Origin: Agelaius tricolor
Lineage: Eukaryota; Chordata; Aves; Passeriformes; Icteridae
Length of the DNA: 64,000 nt
Assembly (NCBI GenBank): GCA_023055355.1
Contig: JALJCS010000022.1
Coordinates: 9,161,001 to 9,225,000, forward strand
Direction: 5' to 3'
The notes below the pieces were generated by a model. That model was not told the origin of the DNA. It ran no database searches and was given only the letters and a program-made list of their open reading frames with translations. Positions 55,701 through 64,000 of this stretch are shown in pieces. Every line of letters begins with the position of its first letter. Position 1 is the first letter of the stretch. Position numbers and translations under genes: made by a program.

Positions 55701-58365
55701 CCTGCCAAGCCTTTCATCATTTTAACATTTTCTATTCCTCAACAGAAATGTAACAAGTTATGTTTTACTGATGCCACTTGAGCTGAACACAGTTACTATC
55801 AGTGTCCACACTCCACAGGTTTAACTCACAAACTAGAGAAATACAAGGACCAGAATGAGTAAAATGACAAACATTTACTAAAATAGTAACTCAGTATTTC
55901 ACTTACACGTGCATTTGTGTTTGGGTCAACTGTTTCATAGACTCCCATGTAAAACTCAGGATCAAACATATCTTGAACCATGCAGCGAAATTTCACTAAG
56001 CTGTTGGGTTTTAGGTAATGTACAGGAACATCATTCAGTGATGGGACCTGTGAAAAAACAGATTATTCTATACAACTGGTATATATTGAGCAGTGCTCTG
56101 AAGTGAGCCAAAACCAGCACAAAAACTTAATTCTCTGACCATCCAGTATATCCTGCTCATCACATCTCTATATTTATAGCACACTTAATATTTCCTGAGT
56201 GCATTTCCCATCCCAATTTAAGCAGTAACAAAGTGTATCTATCCCAACACTTTCCTGCAATGGCTGTTACAGATAATTGTTACAATTCACAGGCACTTAA
56301 CAGCTCCCAAATTCTTCCAGTCCCAAATACTGGACTATGAAAGAAGTGGTTATAGGTCACTGGAACTGTATGAAAACTGTACAATATTTGAAACTAACTT
56401 TTAAAGGATTAAACAGAATTTACTACTTATCTTATTTCTACTTAACAGCACTTCCACCATGTGCTATGTACCAGCAATACTAGAGCAATTTGCATGCACA
56501 ATTTCTTATAACAAAGGGTCCTGGAAAACCTGTATGTTAATTTCCAAGTCCACATTGGGGAAGTCTTTTTCACACAGTTTTACATGACAATGGGAAAATA
56601 GAAAGAAAAAAAAAAAATCAATGCCTAAGCATGTGGTATAACTTCAAAGAACTTGCAATATGAATAGGGTTTTCTAAATCTGAAGAGAAAATATTTGTTG
56701 AAAAAGCCCACGTCCAACATTAAAATGCAACAAAAACTGCAAGTGGCCCTATAGGAAATGGCATTTTAACAAAAGTGTATCCTGTCATGTTTTTTTGAGT
56801 AAGAAAATATTATTTCAATTCCTTCTGATGTTGTAAAGTTTACTCAATTTTGCCATTAATACTTTGATTTAGGCAACCATTTAATACTAAATACAGAATA
56901 CTTTCACAGACAGAGATAGAAAAATAATTTTCACCTGGTTTTAGTGACAGGTAGAACAGATTTGATCTGAAAGTTTCTAATCCCACTATCACTCCCATTA
57001 TGTCATTTCTGCTACAGCCCTTTAGAAAAGTATCAGCTTTTGAACTCAACTGTGCACACTTTATTTTTAAAACCTAAAGCACAGCTTCCCTGCTAAACTG
57101 CACAAACCAGGCCTGACTCAGCCCAATAAAGCACAGTTTTAGTACGAAAAGCATTTTTTCCTTAAAACCTGAAGGTCCAGGCAACTATTTATTCAACGCA
57201 CACAAGTTTTGCATTGTGATAAAAGCTCCTGAGAGAAGAGGTTTATGACCAGCAGCCTGTGGTGCACAGTGAGGACTCACACTTCCCCAAAAATGACAAT
57301 ATTTGTCATCTCCTGCCATCTACTGACTGTGCTACAGAGTGGCAGCACCCGCCAGCGATGGCCTGGGGGAAGGAGGGTGCTGAAGGCAGGGGATGGATGG
57401 GCTGCGATTTCACATCCCGGCTTTGCACTCAGGTTAAGGCAGCCGAGGTGCAAATTCCACATCCCAAAGCTTGGGCGTGAAATTGAGCTGCACACTTATC
57501 GTGAAATTGCAGGGCTTTATCAAAAGCAAGCCACTGCAATAAAGTGTAAAAAACAACAAAGCTTAAGAAAAAGTATAACTCGAAAAGAAATAAACACTCT
57601 TACCCAATTAGTAGCATTATTTTCTTTTAACTTCTCCTTGAAGTATTCAGTTACCTTCTTCTCCCAGTCAGAGTTTGGAGCATTTTGGGCTACAAAAAAA
57701 CAACATATCAACGTCCCCGTTATCACCACGTAAGAGACTTTTACCCAGCATTCTCCCAGCACATCAAACAAACCCAACTTTCACTTCTCTCTTAGGGAAG
57801 TAAGTGCATCTCGGACTAATTTATTCCCCTTGCAATTCACTGACTTCCCATTTCAAACCACTCGAGAAGCACGGAGCCATTCCTGGGAGCAAGGGAAAGC
57901 TCCGCAACACCGCAGCGGGCACGGACAGGAGCCGAGGCACCGCAAATTTTAATGCCAGTATTCTTTTAGGGAAGATTAAACCCAGATTTAAATCTCAGTG
58001 TCTAAAATAACCGTAAATAATTAAAAAAAAATATTAAGCCGCGGCTGATAGCGCTGGTACCACCAGCAGCGTTCGGCAGCGCGGGCAGCCAGCACGCGTT
58101 GCTGCCGGAACCCAGAGATACACGAGATACACAAAACACACGCTGTATAGGAGATATATAAGATATAAAACAGATATATAAGATATAAAACAGATACATA
58201 AGACACAGAGCCGGCCCCGCCACCACCCCACAAGGGAAAGCGCCGTCCGGTTCCGGGCGCCCGCGGGGCGCTCCCGCCGCCGCCCGGGGACGCGGGCCCC
58301 GCCTCACCGAAGATGCCCTGCACGATGCTCAGGGGGCTGTTCAGCCAGTCGCCCACGCACGGCAT
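43642..58365 (-). CDS. MCMBP: MCMBP, minichromosome maintenance complex-binding protein, full coding region in 16 exons
   Basis: The joined exons encode 634 residues against 642 in human, with every phase consistent. MCMBP (ETG1 in plants) is nuclear, binds MCM subunits in place of MCM2, and supports assembly and unloading of MCM complexes and sister-chromatid cohesion. Family blocks include [19 protein letters not shown] near the N-terminus, [75 protein letters not shown] and the C-terminal CVNGNEL. Exons from 5' to 3' on the minus strand: 58365-58308, 57689-57604, 56047-55907, 55600-55559, 55097-54996, 54540-54411, 53783-53632, 52885-52785, 51006-50837, 49945-49822, 48702-48585, 47281-47116, 45351-45218, 44702-44538, 44154-44066, 43768-43642. 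Intron 5 is an apparent AT-AC intron; the others are GT-AG. Confidence 0.97.
43841..43880. repeat. Two-copy 20-bp tandem repeat in MCMBP intron 15
   Basis: GCCCAGCTCACTCTGACCCA occurs twice in direct succession (43841-43860 and 43861-43880), about 75 bp from the exon 16 acceptor. Confidence 0.9.
44066..44154 (-). CDS. MCMBP: MCMBP coding exon 15
   Basis: Residues 564-593, [20 protein letters not shown] and DLHKMLLVA. The acceptor is TTGTTCCAG and the donor GTGGGT. Confidence 0.96.
44538..44702 (-). CDS. MCMBP: MCMBP coding exon 14
   Basis: Fifty-five codons (509-563), [20 protein letters not shown] through SISDEVTK. The acceptor is CTCTTTCAG and the donor GTATGG. Confidence 0.97.
45218..45351 (-). 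CDS. MCMBP: MCMBP coding exon 13
   Basis: Residues 464-508, [20 protein letters not shown] and [20 protein letters not shown]. The donor is GTATGG. Confidence 0.97.
45352..47115 (-). other. MCMBP intron 12 (1.8 kb)
   Basis: AT-rich intronic DNA with a CR1 fragment at 46531-46626. No other feature is supported. Confidence 0.75.
46531..46626 (-). mobile_element. CR1 LINE fragment
   Basis: TCATAGGATCTCCTGAGTTG, GGAAGGAACCCATAGGGAT and CTGGCCCTGCACAGGACAGC are in the order of the complement of a CR1 3' region. The CR1 copy is therefore on the minus strand, sense with respect to MCMBP. Confidence 0.85.
47116..47281 (-). CDS. MCMBP: MCMBP coding exon 12
   Basis: Residues 409-464. Contains [20 protein letters not shown] and [16 protein letters not shown]. 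The acceptor is TGGTTGCAG and the donor GTACAC. GC-rich relative to the flanking introns. Confidence 0.96.
47593..47986 (+). mobile_element. Solo LTR of a songbird endogenous retrovirus, with 6-bp target-site duplication
   Basis: The LTR body is 47599-47980 (382 bp), from TGTAGCC to ACCACCACA. It is flanked by the perfect 6-bp direct repeat CACCAT (47593-47598 and 47981-47986). It carries CCAAT-box-like motifs near its middle and an AATAAA at 47901-47906, 74 bp before its 3' end, which sets the orientation as +, antisense to MCMBP. It is the same family as the copy at 30704-31082, which is in the opposite orientation. No internal viral genes. Confidence 0.92.
48131..48570. repeat. 110-bp minisatellite, four copies, in MCMBP intron 11
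   Basis: Four head-to-tail units of exactly 110 bp at 48131, 48241, 48351 and 48461, nearly identical to each other, followed by a fragment of the next unit that runs into the exon 11 donor at 48584. Each unit has TGTTACCTGCT, which on the MCMBP strand reads AGCAG then GTAACA, a good match to a 5' splice site. Similar open frames on the + strand come from the repeat and are not genes. Confidence 0.96.
48585..48702 (-). CDS. MCMBP: MCMBP coding exon 11
   Basis: Residues 369-408, [20 protein letters not shown] and [14 protein letters not shown]. The acceptor is TTTTGCTGCAG. The donor GTAAGC directly abuts the minisatellite. Confidence 0.97.
49822..49945 (-). CDS. MCMBP: MCMBP coding exon 10
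   Basis: Residues 328-369, [20 protein letters not shown] and [15 protein letters not shown]. The acceptor is TTTTTTGCCAG and the donor GTAAGT. Confidence 0.97.
49946..50836 (-). other. MCMBP intron 9
   Basis: AT-rich intron with the 21-bp repeat at 50705-50767 near its donor. Nothing else supported. Confidence 0.7.
50705..50767. repeat. Three-copy 21-bp tandem repeat in MCMBP intron 9
   Basis: AAATTCAAAAATTGACCTGCT at 50705 and 50726 with a diverged third unit at 50747. It lies 70 bp downstream of the exon 9 donor in the transcribed direction. Confidence 0.92.
50837..51006 (-). CDS. MCMBP: MCMBP coding exon 9
   Basis: Residues 271-328, [40 protein letters not shown] and [13 protein letters not shown]. 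The acceptor is CCTCTGCAG and the donor GTGAGT. Confidence 0.97.
51007..52784 (-). other. MCMBP intron 8 (1.8 kb)
   Basis: No coding, RNA or mobile-element feature that I can support. Small open frames on both strands lack recognisable motifs. Confidence 0.7.
52785..52885 (-). CDS. MCMBP: MCMBP coding exon 8
   Basis: Residues 238-271, [20 protein letters not shown] then [13 protein letters not shown]. The acceptor is TTTGGGGCAG and the donor GTAAGG. Confidence 0.96.
53632..53783 (-). CDS. MCMBP: MCMBP coding exon 7
   Basis: Residues 187-237, [12 protein letters not shown] and [18 protein letters not shown]. The acceptor is TTTTTCAG and the donor GTGAGA. The stretch before CVEPK is about four residues shorter than in the human protein. 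Confidence 0.95.
54411..54540 (-). CDS. MCMBP: MCMBP coding exon 6
   Basis: Residues 144-187, [40 protein letters not shown] and QHV. The exon begins directly after an AC dinucleotide, not AG; see the AT-AC intron. The donor is GTAAGA. Confidence 0.95.
54541..54995 (-). other. MCMBP: MCMBP intron 5, apparent U12-type AT-AC intron (455 bp)
   Basis: On the MCMBP strand the intron starts ATATCTTTTTTG and ends GGCCCCAC. The U12 AT-AC donor consensus is ATATCCTTT, so there is one mismatch. TTCCTTAAC, an exact U12 branch-site motif, lies at 54561-54553, with the branch A about 13 nt from the 3' end. This junction joins WVKE to AYISASQAR, which matches the family sequence without gain or loss. No GT-AG alternative does. 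Confidence 0.9.
54996..55097 (-). CDS. MCMBP: MCMBP coding exon 5
   Basis: Thirty-four codons (110-143), [20 protein letters not shown] then [14 protein letters not shown]. The acceptor is GGGATTCCAG. The exon ends at GAA before ATATC. Confidence 0.95.
55559..55600 (-). CDS. MCMBP: MCMBP coding exon 4 (42-nt microexon-like)
   Basis: Fourteen codons (96-109), [14 protein letters not shown]. The acceptor is CCCTCTTGACAG and the donor GTAAGT. Too short to show as an open frame, but exactly conserved in phase and sequence. Confidence 0.95.
55907..56047 (-). CDS. MCMBP: MCMBP coding exon 3
   Basis: Forty-seven codons (49-95), [20 protein letters not shown] and [20 protein letters not shown]. The acceptor is TTTTTTCACAG and the donor GTAAGT. 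Confidence 0.97.
56048..57603 (-). other. MCMBP intron 2 (1.6 kb)
   Basis: AT-rich intron with no supported feature. A 162-codon open frame on the + strand (57245-57733) overlaps exon 2 in antisense and has no family resemblance. Confidence 0.7.
57604..57689 (-). CDS. MCMBP: MCMBP coding exon 2
   Basis: Residues 20-48, [20 protein letters not shown] then LKENNATNW. The acceptor is TTTTTTTGTAG and the donor GTAAGA. Confidence 0.97.
58151..58205. repeat. 20-bp AT-rich tandem repeat in MCMBP intron 1
   Basis: Units CAGATATATAAGATATAAAA begin at 58151 (first base changed) and 58171, with a partial third at 58191. An AT-rich island inside otherwise GC-rich promoter-proximal DNA. Confidence 0.88.
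58308..58365 (-). CDS. MCMBP: MCMBP coding exon 1
   Basis: Nineteen codons, [19 protein letters not shown], and one base of the next. The human protein starts MPCGEDWLSHPLGIVQGFF. The donor is GTGAGG. Confidence 0.94.
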
Positions 58366-58605
58366 GGCGGGGTCGCGCCTCACCGCGGGGCTGCCGGCAC
58401 CCTGCGGCCGCCGAGTCCCGCTCGCCAGCCCAGCGCGGGGATCACCGCCGCTTCCTCCTCCTCCTCTTCTTTGCCCTCCTCCTCCTCTTCCTGCGGGAAT
58501 GGCGGCCGGGCCCGCCTCCAGCCCCTCACGGCTGCGCGCGGCCGCCGCCGCCATCTTGGGTGAGGGCGGAAGGGGCCGGGGCAGGGACGTGGCCGGGGCG
58601 CGGCT
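58366..58605. promoter_or_regulatory. Bidirectional CpG-island promoter of MCMBP and SEC23IP
   Basis: The two start codons face away from each other with 240 bp between them. The interval is GC- and CpG-rich, lacks a TATA box and contains a long CT-rich tract (58450-58492). YY1-type motifs occur: GCCGCCATCTTG at 58547-58558 and AATGGCGGC at 58498-58506. Both 5'UTRs must lie in this interval unless upstream exons exist. Confidence 0.85.
58547..58558. promoter_or_regulatory. YY1 motif GCCGCCATCTTG
   Basis: A strong match to the YY1 consensus (core GCCATCTTG), 48-59 bp before the SEC23IP start codon. YY1 sites of this kind often sit just downstream of start sites in CpG-island and bidirectional promoters. 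Confidence 0.6.
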
Positions 58606-58753
58606 ATGGCGGCGGCGAAGCCCGGGGGAGGCACCGGCAGCAGCACCAACCTGCTCTTCTCCTCCTCCGCCACCGAGCTCAGCTTCAACGTGCCCTTCAT
58701 CCCCGTCAGCCAAGCGCCGGCCGCGCCGCCCGGCCCCGCGCTGCTGCCCGCCG
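58606..58753 (+). CDS. SEC23IP: SEC23IP coding exon 1
   Basis: Forty-nine codons plus one base. Gly-, Ser- and Ala-rich, with [20 protein letters not shown]. The donor is GTACGG. Lies in the shared CpG island. Confidence 0.95.
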
Positions 58754-61700
58754 GTACGGAGAGAGGGAGAGTGGGAGGGAGGGCAGCCGGGAGCGCTGGG
58801 GATGTGCGGGGTCCCGCCGGGTGCCGCCACCGCCGGGAAGGGCCGGTGGGGCCGGGGGAGTCCCCAGAGCCGAACCGGGGCTCCAGGGGGGGCTGCGGGC
58901 CGGGGGGGCCCGGTCCGTGTGGGCTGGACCCGGCGCTGGGAATTCCCGAGCCGGGTGTCCCTGGCGGTGCCTCAGCAGAGACACTGCTCGGAATTACATT
59001 TTCCGCTTTCCGGCACTTCATTTCTTCTACTTCCCTCTGCTTAATGCCTGTGTGTGTGCGGGTTTTAGCGCTGTGTCTAAGGACGGGCGCTGATCATCCG
59101 CTTCCAGCTCACCGACGCATCAGTGCTTCCATTCAGTGCCTACTGAATGTTTTCGTGGTTTTTAAACCCCTCTCTTATGTTATCTTCTCTTTCCCCGGTT
59201 TGAAAATAGCACGTTAAGCAGCCGCCTTAAATATCCTTGTTAATTTAATCCTGGTTCTAATAATCCTTTTCTCCTAAAGCTTTAATGGTGTTCCCAACAT
59301 ATGCGTGTGTAACTTAAAATCTGGTGTTCAGGCAGTTCCAGAGAAAGGAATAGATTTTTTGGGGAATGTGTTCAGTCAGAGATTAAAGCTGGAAGCATTA
59401 GAAATGCATCTAGAAACCAAATATTTCAAATTTTACTGTGTTGTGCATGTTGGGGTTGGACTAATGACCTTTGAAGGTCCCTTTTAACCCAAACTGTTTT
59501 ATGCTGAGTCTTCAAGACTTCATTTCAGCACTGCTGTATCTTAGCTAAAGTAAGTATTAATATAGCTGCAGATCAGTGCAGTACTTCTCTGTAGATTTAA
59601 TAAAATGATTGCCAAGTATGGCTTTGGAATAGTTTTTTAGATCAACTACATTTTTTTGATAGGAGGGATAAAAGCATTAAAATATTACTTCTACTTACTT
59701 GAGGTATCTAGGTAGTTGATACATTTACTAATTCCTTTGTGCAATCCTCATAGTTTTTCTTTCATGCAAATATACATTAATTTTTCATTAAGAAAATAAA
59801 ACAATTTTGAAGTGCTGATCTGGCTAGTGGCTTTACACAAATGGCTGTCCTGGCAATTTCCTGAACATTTTGAAGCTGGAGATAAAATCTGATGGGATTT
59901 GGTTAATGTGGTGAATCTTTTTCTCTCCACATGACTTAAAATTTGATCAGATGAGGATCCATGGTTTTGCAGCTGGAGTGAATTGTGCTTGTTTGTACAA
60001 CATAGTTTGTGCAAAATTAGGAAAAGTCAGGATAAACAGTAACATTTTGTGTTGGAAAACTGCATGTGTGTACATATATACCTATAGGGGATTTTAAGCA
60101 GAACTTTTGTCGCCCTCATTTTGCAAGGAAAGCTGCCCTTAGGCTAAATCTCCAAAACCTATTTGAAAGTGGAGAATAGCAGGAGTTTTGTGAACATTCA
60201 TTTGCTGAAGGCCCTGAGAGCTCTTGGGCACACTGCTGCATGTTTATGGTGAGGTGAGGTGCAGGGCCTGCTCTGCTGCCAGTTGTTTGGGGAAGCTGAG
60301 GGTTGACAGTGTGGTTTGCAGCGTGCTTCTCTCTGTCCCACACTCTTTATGAAATGTGAAAGGAAGGTGGATTTTGTTGTTTAGAAACTGAGACCTTTTA
60401 TTTAGTAAAAATGGCTACTGCTTGCAGCTGGTAGATGATCCCCAGACCTGACTTTAGAGTGGTCACTGGGTCTGAGGGATTTCAGCATTCTCCACAGAGA
60501 GATTTTGGTTTTGTTCCTCAAAGTCGGATCAAGTGCTGTAAGGGAGAGCAAGAGGAATTTGAAGCAGGTGATGCCTCAAATTGACACTGTCTGCACAGAC
60601 TAAATAAAAGATGGTTAAAATAGTTCTTTTTAATCTTGGCAGCTGCCTCTTTTATGATTAATTAATTAGAACAGCAGCTTCCTAGGGAGGCTTCTCAGTG
60701 GATTCCCCTGTACTCCCTAGGTGCTCCCTGTTACACAGTTGTGTTGGCTGTGGATAAAGGCATTTGTTGTTGGCTGCTTGCAGCTGCAGAGACTCTTGGT
60801 CTGTCTGCCTGGGGACTGAGCAGCAGAGATGTTCTGTGGTGTCTTCCCCTCAGCCTGGGCTCATTTGGCTGCCAGGCAGGTGAGACACTGAAAACATCTG
60901 CTGGTTTTGCAGATGGCACTGACTCCTGTTCCCTCAGGAGGCAGCGCTGCTCAGGCCATCACAGCCTGGGGTGAGCTTGCTGTGAGACCTCAAATCATGA
61001 CAAACCTCCTTTTTCCCCACTTGTTCCTACATCACTGCAAAATAGAAAACTGTGCTTGATCAGGACTTCTTTTATTTATTTTCTCCATGTGGAAGGGCAT
61101 TCGTGGCCTTGCATCTTTTTAAATCCTCTCCTGCAATTATGCAGAATGATTTTTCTGCATCAGAGATGTAGCTTTTATGCAAGTCTAGAGTAGAATTTTT
61201 ACAGAGAACTGGACTAAGTCCTGCTCATAAGTGGCTTAGGATCATGAGTTATAGCCACCTTGCAGGTTAGATGAGGAACCTTGAGAGGGCTCTGCTGAAG
61301 GAGCAGGCAAGGATGGATGGTTTACCCTGTAAGTTTGGCCTATTTAGGAATGTTTTTAAACTCTATCCTAAAAATAGGAGCATAAAGTCCTATGCTTATA
61401 GTCCTGTTTTTTTTCCATGGTGAAAGGATATGAACCAAGGTTGCTCTTGCTTTTGAGGGATGAGTGAAGTTGGAAGGGATTTTAGTGAAGTTTTAGGTGA
61501 AGTTTTAGTGCCTGCCACATTGCCCTGGGAAGGTCCCGACTCCAGTTATATTTTGGTTTCTTATTTAATATTTGTTGCTTTTTCTGTGTACACTGAGTGA
61601 CTTCCATGGTCCATTTTAAATGTTCTTGAAGACTTGGTATCTTCTGTTTCATTTTATGATGTGCTGAATCAAGGATGTGTAAGCTTTATGGGGGCCAGCA

Positions 61701-63937
61701 GTTTTGGCCATAGCTGATGCTGGGTGTTCCAGAACATCTTGACCCCATGCAGTGATTTGAAGCTCTCACAAGATCTCTGGTGACCCTTTTGTTTTTGCAG
61801 ATGATTCTGGAGAGGTTGGGGAAGAGGACAGCTTCCTGGGTCAGACATCAGCCAGCCCCAACCCCCCACAGACTTTCAGCTACTTCTCTCAAGTTCCCAG
61901 CAGCAGTGATCCCTTTGGGAATATTGGACAACCACCCTTAACAACTGTTTCAACCCCTGTCGGAGCACCAGCCTTCTCCAGACCCCCCACTTCACTTCCA
62001 CTGGTGTCTGGCTCCCAGGATGGGCAAAATGCCTTTTCACCACATATTCCCAAATCCCAGGCTTACAGTGCCCCACCCACTTCCCAGGTGGGAATGGCCC
62101 CGTACCAGCCCCCTCAGCAGAGCTGTCCCCCGCCTGCCAGCGCTGCCCTGCCCGTGGGCACCCCACAGCAGCAGGGCTACAACCCCTACAGGCACACCAC
62201 CCTGAGCAGCAGGGCCAACCCCTACCTCACCCCTCCCCAGCTGCAGCAGAGCCACCCCCCTGCCACAGCGTCCCCCGTGCCACCCGTGCAGATGTACCAG
62301 ACACCCCCGGGGCCGCTGACGCAGGTACGTGACTCCCCCTGGCTGCCACAGCTAAACAAGTCACTTTGCTCTTTCAGCTGTGTGCTTTATCTTTTGAAGA
62401 TTTTTTTTTTTTTTTTCTCTGCAAAAACCCCAGAAGAAGTCTTGAACTGTTTATAACAGCAAAAGCTTTTCACTAGAAGTAGCTTGGAACTCATGTTGCA
62501 GGATGTCTTCCTGATCTTTGAAGTGAGTGTACCCTGAGGCTGTAGCTCTGTGAGCCTCTGGGCATCAGAAACAAGATCAGGCTGTGAAGTTCTGTTGCTC
62601 TTTTCTGTGGGTTTCTGAGTTTGCTGAGTTTCACCTGTGCTGCTGCATTTTTTGTGCCTCAGCTTTAAATCAGGTCATTCAGCCACTTCAAAGATATGGG
62701 CTAAAATCTCTTTTTAAGCTGGTTTTGTTGGTGAAGCCAGATTTTTTTTTTACACTAAGTCACATAAAATTGTCAGCAAATTCTTTGAAACAAATTGGTT
62801 GAGGATTTTGTGTGATTTTTTGTGTATAAAGCAATAATCTTAATTATTTTCTACCTGCACAAAATCACTATTGAAGTAATGCCAATAGGTTAATAAAACC
62901 TGGCACATTTGCCTTGAAAATGGTAAAAACTGTTTTTATTTTTGCCTGAGCTATTGTTATATTTCTGTTATCATGAATAAAGAATGTGAAGGTTATATAA
63001 TGACAAAACATAGCAAAGGCAGTAAAGCCTAGACAGTCTGGAGTTTTAGACTATATAATTTCAGAACTTCTGTTCATTGGATTTTATATATTGTACAATA
63101 TTTTGGCGCCCCTTTTTTTTCCCCCTTTAAATGTATCATCAACCAAGGCAGTTGCTGCTGCTGCTGACATCAGCTGCTTTTAGTTGTACTGCCTGGGATT
63201 TTTGTAAAATTTGTATGAAATCATGCATAAAATCAGTTCCTTTTCTTGTGCCACTGATGCTACATTTGAGTTTGCAATGTGCCTGTTCTGGTCACTTGGC
63301 AGGAAGAGAGCTGTAGCTGAAGTGGCCACTCGTTAAAATTGGGAGTCTTTATGCAAAAGCATAATTATATGTAAATGAACAATGAGAAAAATATGGGTTT
63401 ATTTTCATGTCAGTTTTTGTGGTTGTAAGAAACAAGTTCAGCTCAAGTTTTGAAAATTTAAGAGAATGTTTAAAATCTCACTGGTTTTAGATAATCATGA
63501 TGCTAAACCATGGCAGTTTTTAGCAGTGTTTGTGTAATGAAATCCACATTCTTTCTCAGTTTGAGAAGGTGTAAGTTCTCAAACACCTGATGAAGTGGAC
63601 AATACTTTTAGAATGGAAGGTAATGTTCTTGGGGAGGAAAACATGTTTGAAATAAAGGTTCAGAGTATTTCCTGTAGCAAAATAGAGAAGAGTTCTGTAA
63701 AAACCCTGTGAGACTGAGGTGCTGAGCCCATCTCTTTTCAGTTCCCACTGTCCCAGTCCCAGCTCCAGCCTGCCAGGCCTGCAGGGCCCCTGGTCCCAGC
63801 CCCTCCTGTGCTGCTGCAGAACCAATATGAGCCAGTTCAGCCCCACTGGTTCTACTGCAAGGAGGTGGAGGACAAGCAAATATGGATGCCATTCAGCATT
63901 CTGGATTCTGCAAAACTAGAGGAGGTCTATAATTCTG
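58606..63937 (+). CDS. SEC23IP: SEC23IP (p125A), SEC23-interacting protein, 5' part (coding exons 1-3)
   Basis: Exons 58606-58753, 61801-62324 and 63742-63937 join in frame to give the first 289 residues; the gene runs off the window. SEC23IP is a phospholipase A1-like protein of ER exit sites that binds SEC23/SEC31 of COPII coats. Visible parts are [20 protein letters not shown] at the N-terminus, GEEDSFLGQ, and a long Pro/Gln/Ser-rich region (about residues 65-245) that in the human protein binds SEC23. The start of the WWE domain follows, at [19 protein letters not shown] and IWMPF. The SAM and DDHD domains would lie downstream, outside the window. The start codon is set by homology and by the MAAAK start in a GGCTATGG context. 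Confidence 0.96.
58754..61800 (+). other. SEC23IP intron 1 (3.0 kb)
   Basis: The first few hundred bases continue the CpG island. A CR1 3' end lies at 59445-59508. No other feature is supported. Confidence 0.75.
59445..59508 (+). mobile_element. CR1 LINE 3'-end fragment
   Basis: GTTGGGGTTGGACTAATGACC, CTTTGAAGGTCCCTTTTAAC and CCAAACTGTTTTATG match the typical CR1 3' tail in sense orientation. Confidence 0.85.
61801..62324 (+). CDS. SEC23IP: SEC23IP coding exon 2
   Basis: A 524-nt exon encoding residues 50-224. Begins [15 protein letters not shown], then [20 protein letters not shown], followed by Pro/Gln-rich sequence with [20 protein letters not shown]. The acceptor is TTTGTTTTTGCAG and the donor GTACGT. 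Confidence 0.96.
62325..63741 (+). other. SEC23IP intron 2 (1.4 kb)
   Basis: AT-rich intron with poly(T) runs at about 62400 and 63113. No supported feature. Confidence 0.75.
63742..63937 (+). CDS. SEC23IP: SEC23IP coding exon 3
   Basis: Residues 225-290. A Pro-rich lead is followed by [19 protein letters not shown], the start of the WWE domain. Ends VYNS in phase 1 before GTAAGT. The next exon is outside the window. Confidence 0.95.
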
Positions 63938-64000
63938 GTAAGTCCTGTCTTATCCAGAGGTGAGCAGAAGGACTAAAGGAAAAAATTGGGGTAATGCCAC

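Noticed and set aside
57245..57733. Open frame of 162 codons on the + strand
   Set aside because: It spans MCMBP intron 2 and the antisense of exon 2, has no recognised motif and no splice-site support.

Overview
The window is vertebrate nuclear DNA, most likely from a songbird (order Passeriformes). The introns are short and repeat-poor for a vertebrate. The interspersed repeats are CR1 3' ends plus solo LTRs that resemble families I associate with songbird genomes. The gene order INPP5F > MCMBP < SEC23IP > is the one found next to BAG3 on human chromosome 10q26, which I expect on chromosome 6 of chicken and zebra finch. The species call is inference. The gene calls rest on exon-by-exon translation in which splice sites, phases and family residues all agree.

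Layout. 1-3180 is intergenic with an AT microsatellite. 3219-3500 is a G-rich, purine-rich minisatellite. About 3530-4330 is a CpG island that holds exon 1 of INPP5F. INPP5F (+) has 20 coding exons from 3888 to 40717, encoding 1116 residues, with a 12.5-kb first intron and a 1.1-kb last exon. Its 3'UTR probably runs to about 42210, followed by a CR1 fragment. MCMBP (-) converges on it with 16 coding exons from 58365 down to 43642, encoding 634 residues. SEC23IP (+) diverges from MCMBP across a CpG-rich promoter, with start codons about 240 bp apart. Only its first three coding exons (58606-63937) lie in the window.

Function. INPP5F (Sac2) is an endosomal PI4P phosphatase. MCMBP is a nuclear MCM-binding and chaperone factor of DNA replication. 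SEC23IP (p125A) is a COPII-associated protein of ER exit sites. They are ordinary single-copy housekeeping genes and form no operon or pathway. The link is positional: tail-to-tail INPP5F/MCMBP and head-to-head MCMBP/SEC23IP.

Most notable signals. (1) MCMBP intron 5 looks like a U12-type AT-AC intron, with an exact TTCCTTAAC branch motif. (2) INPP5F intron 12 must use a GC donor. (3) A four-copy 110-bp minisatellite abuts the MCMBP exon 11 donor and repeats a strong decoy 5' splice site. (4) Three intact solo LTRs have exact target-site duplications (two with 6 bp, one with 5 bp), and all appear antisense to the host gene. I found no CRISPR array, bacterial-type system or unknown multigene system.
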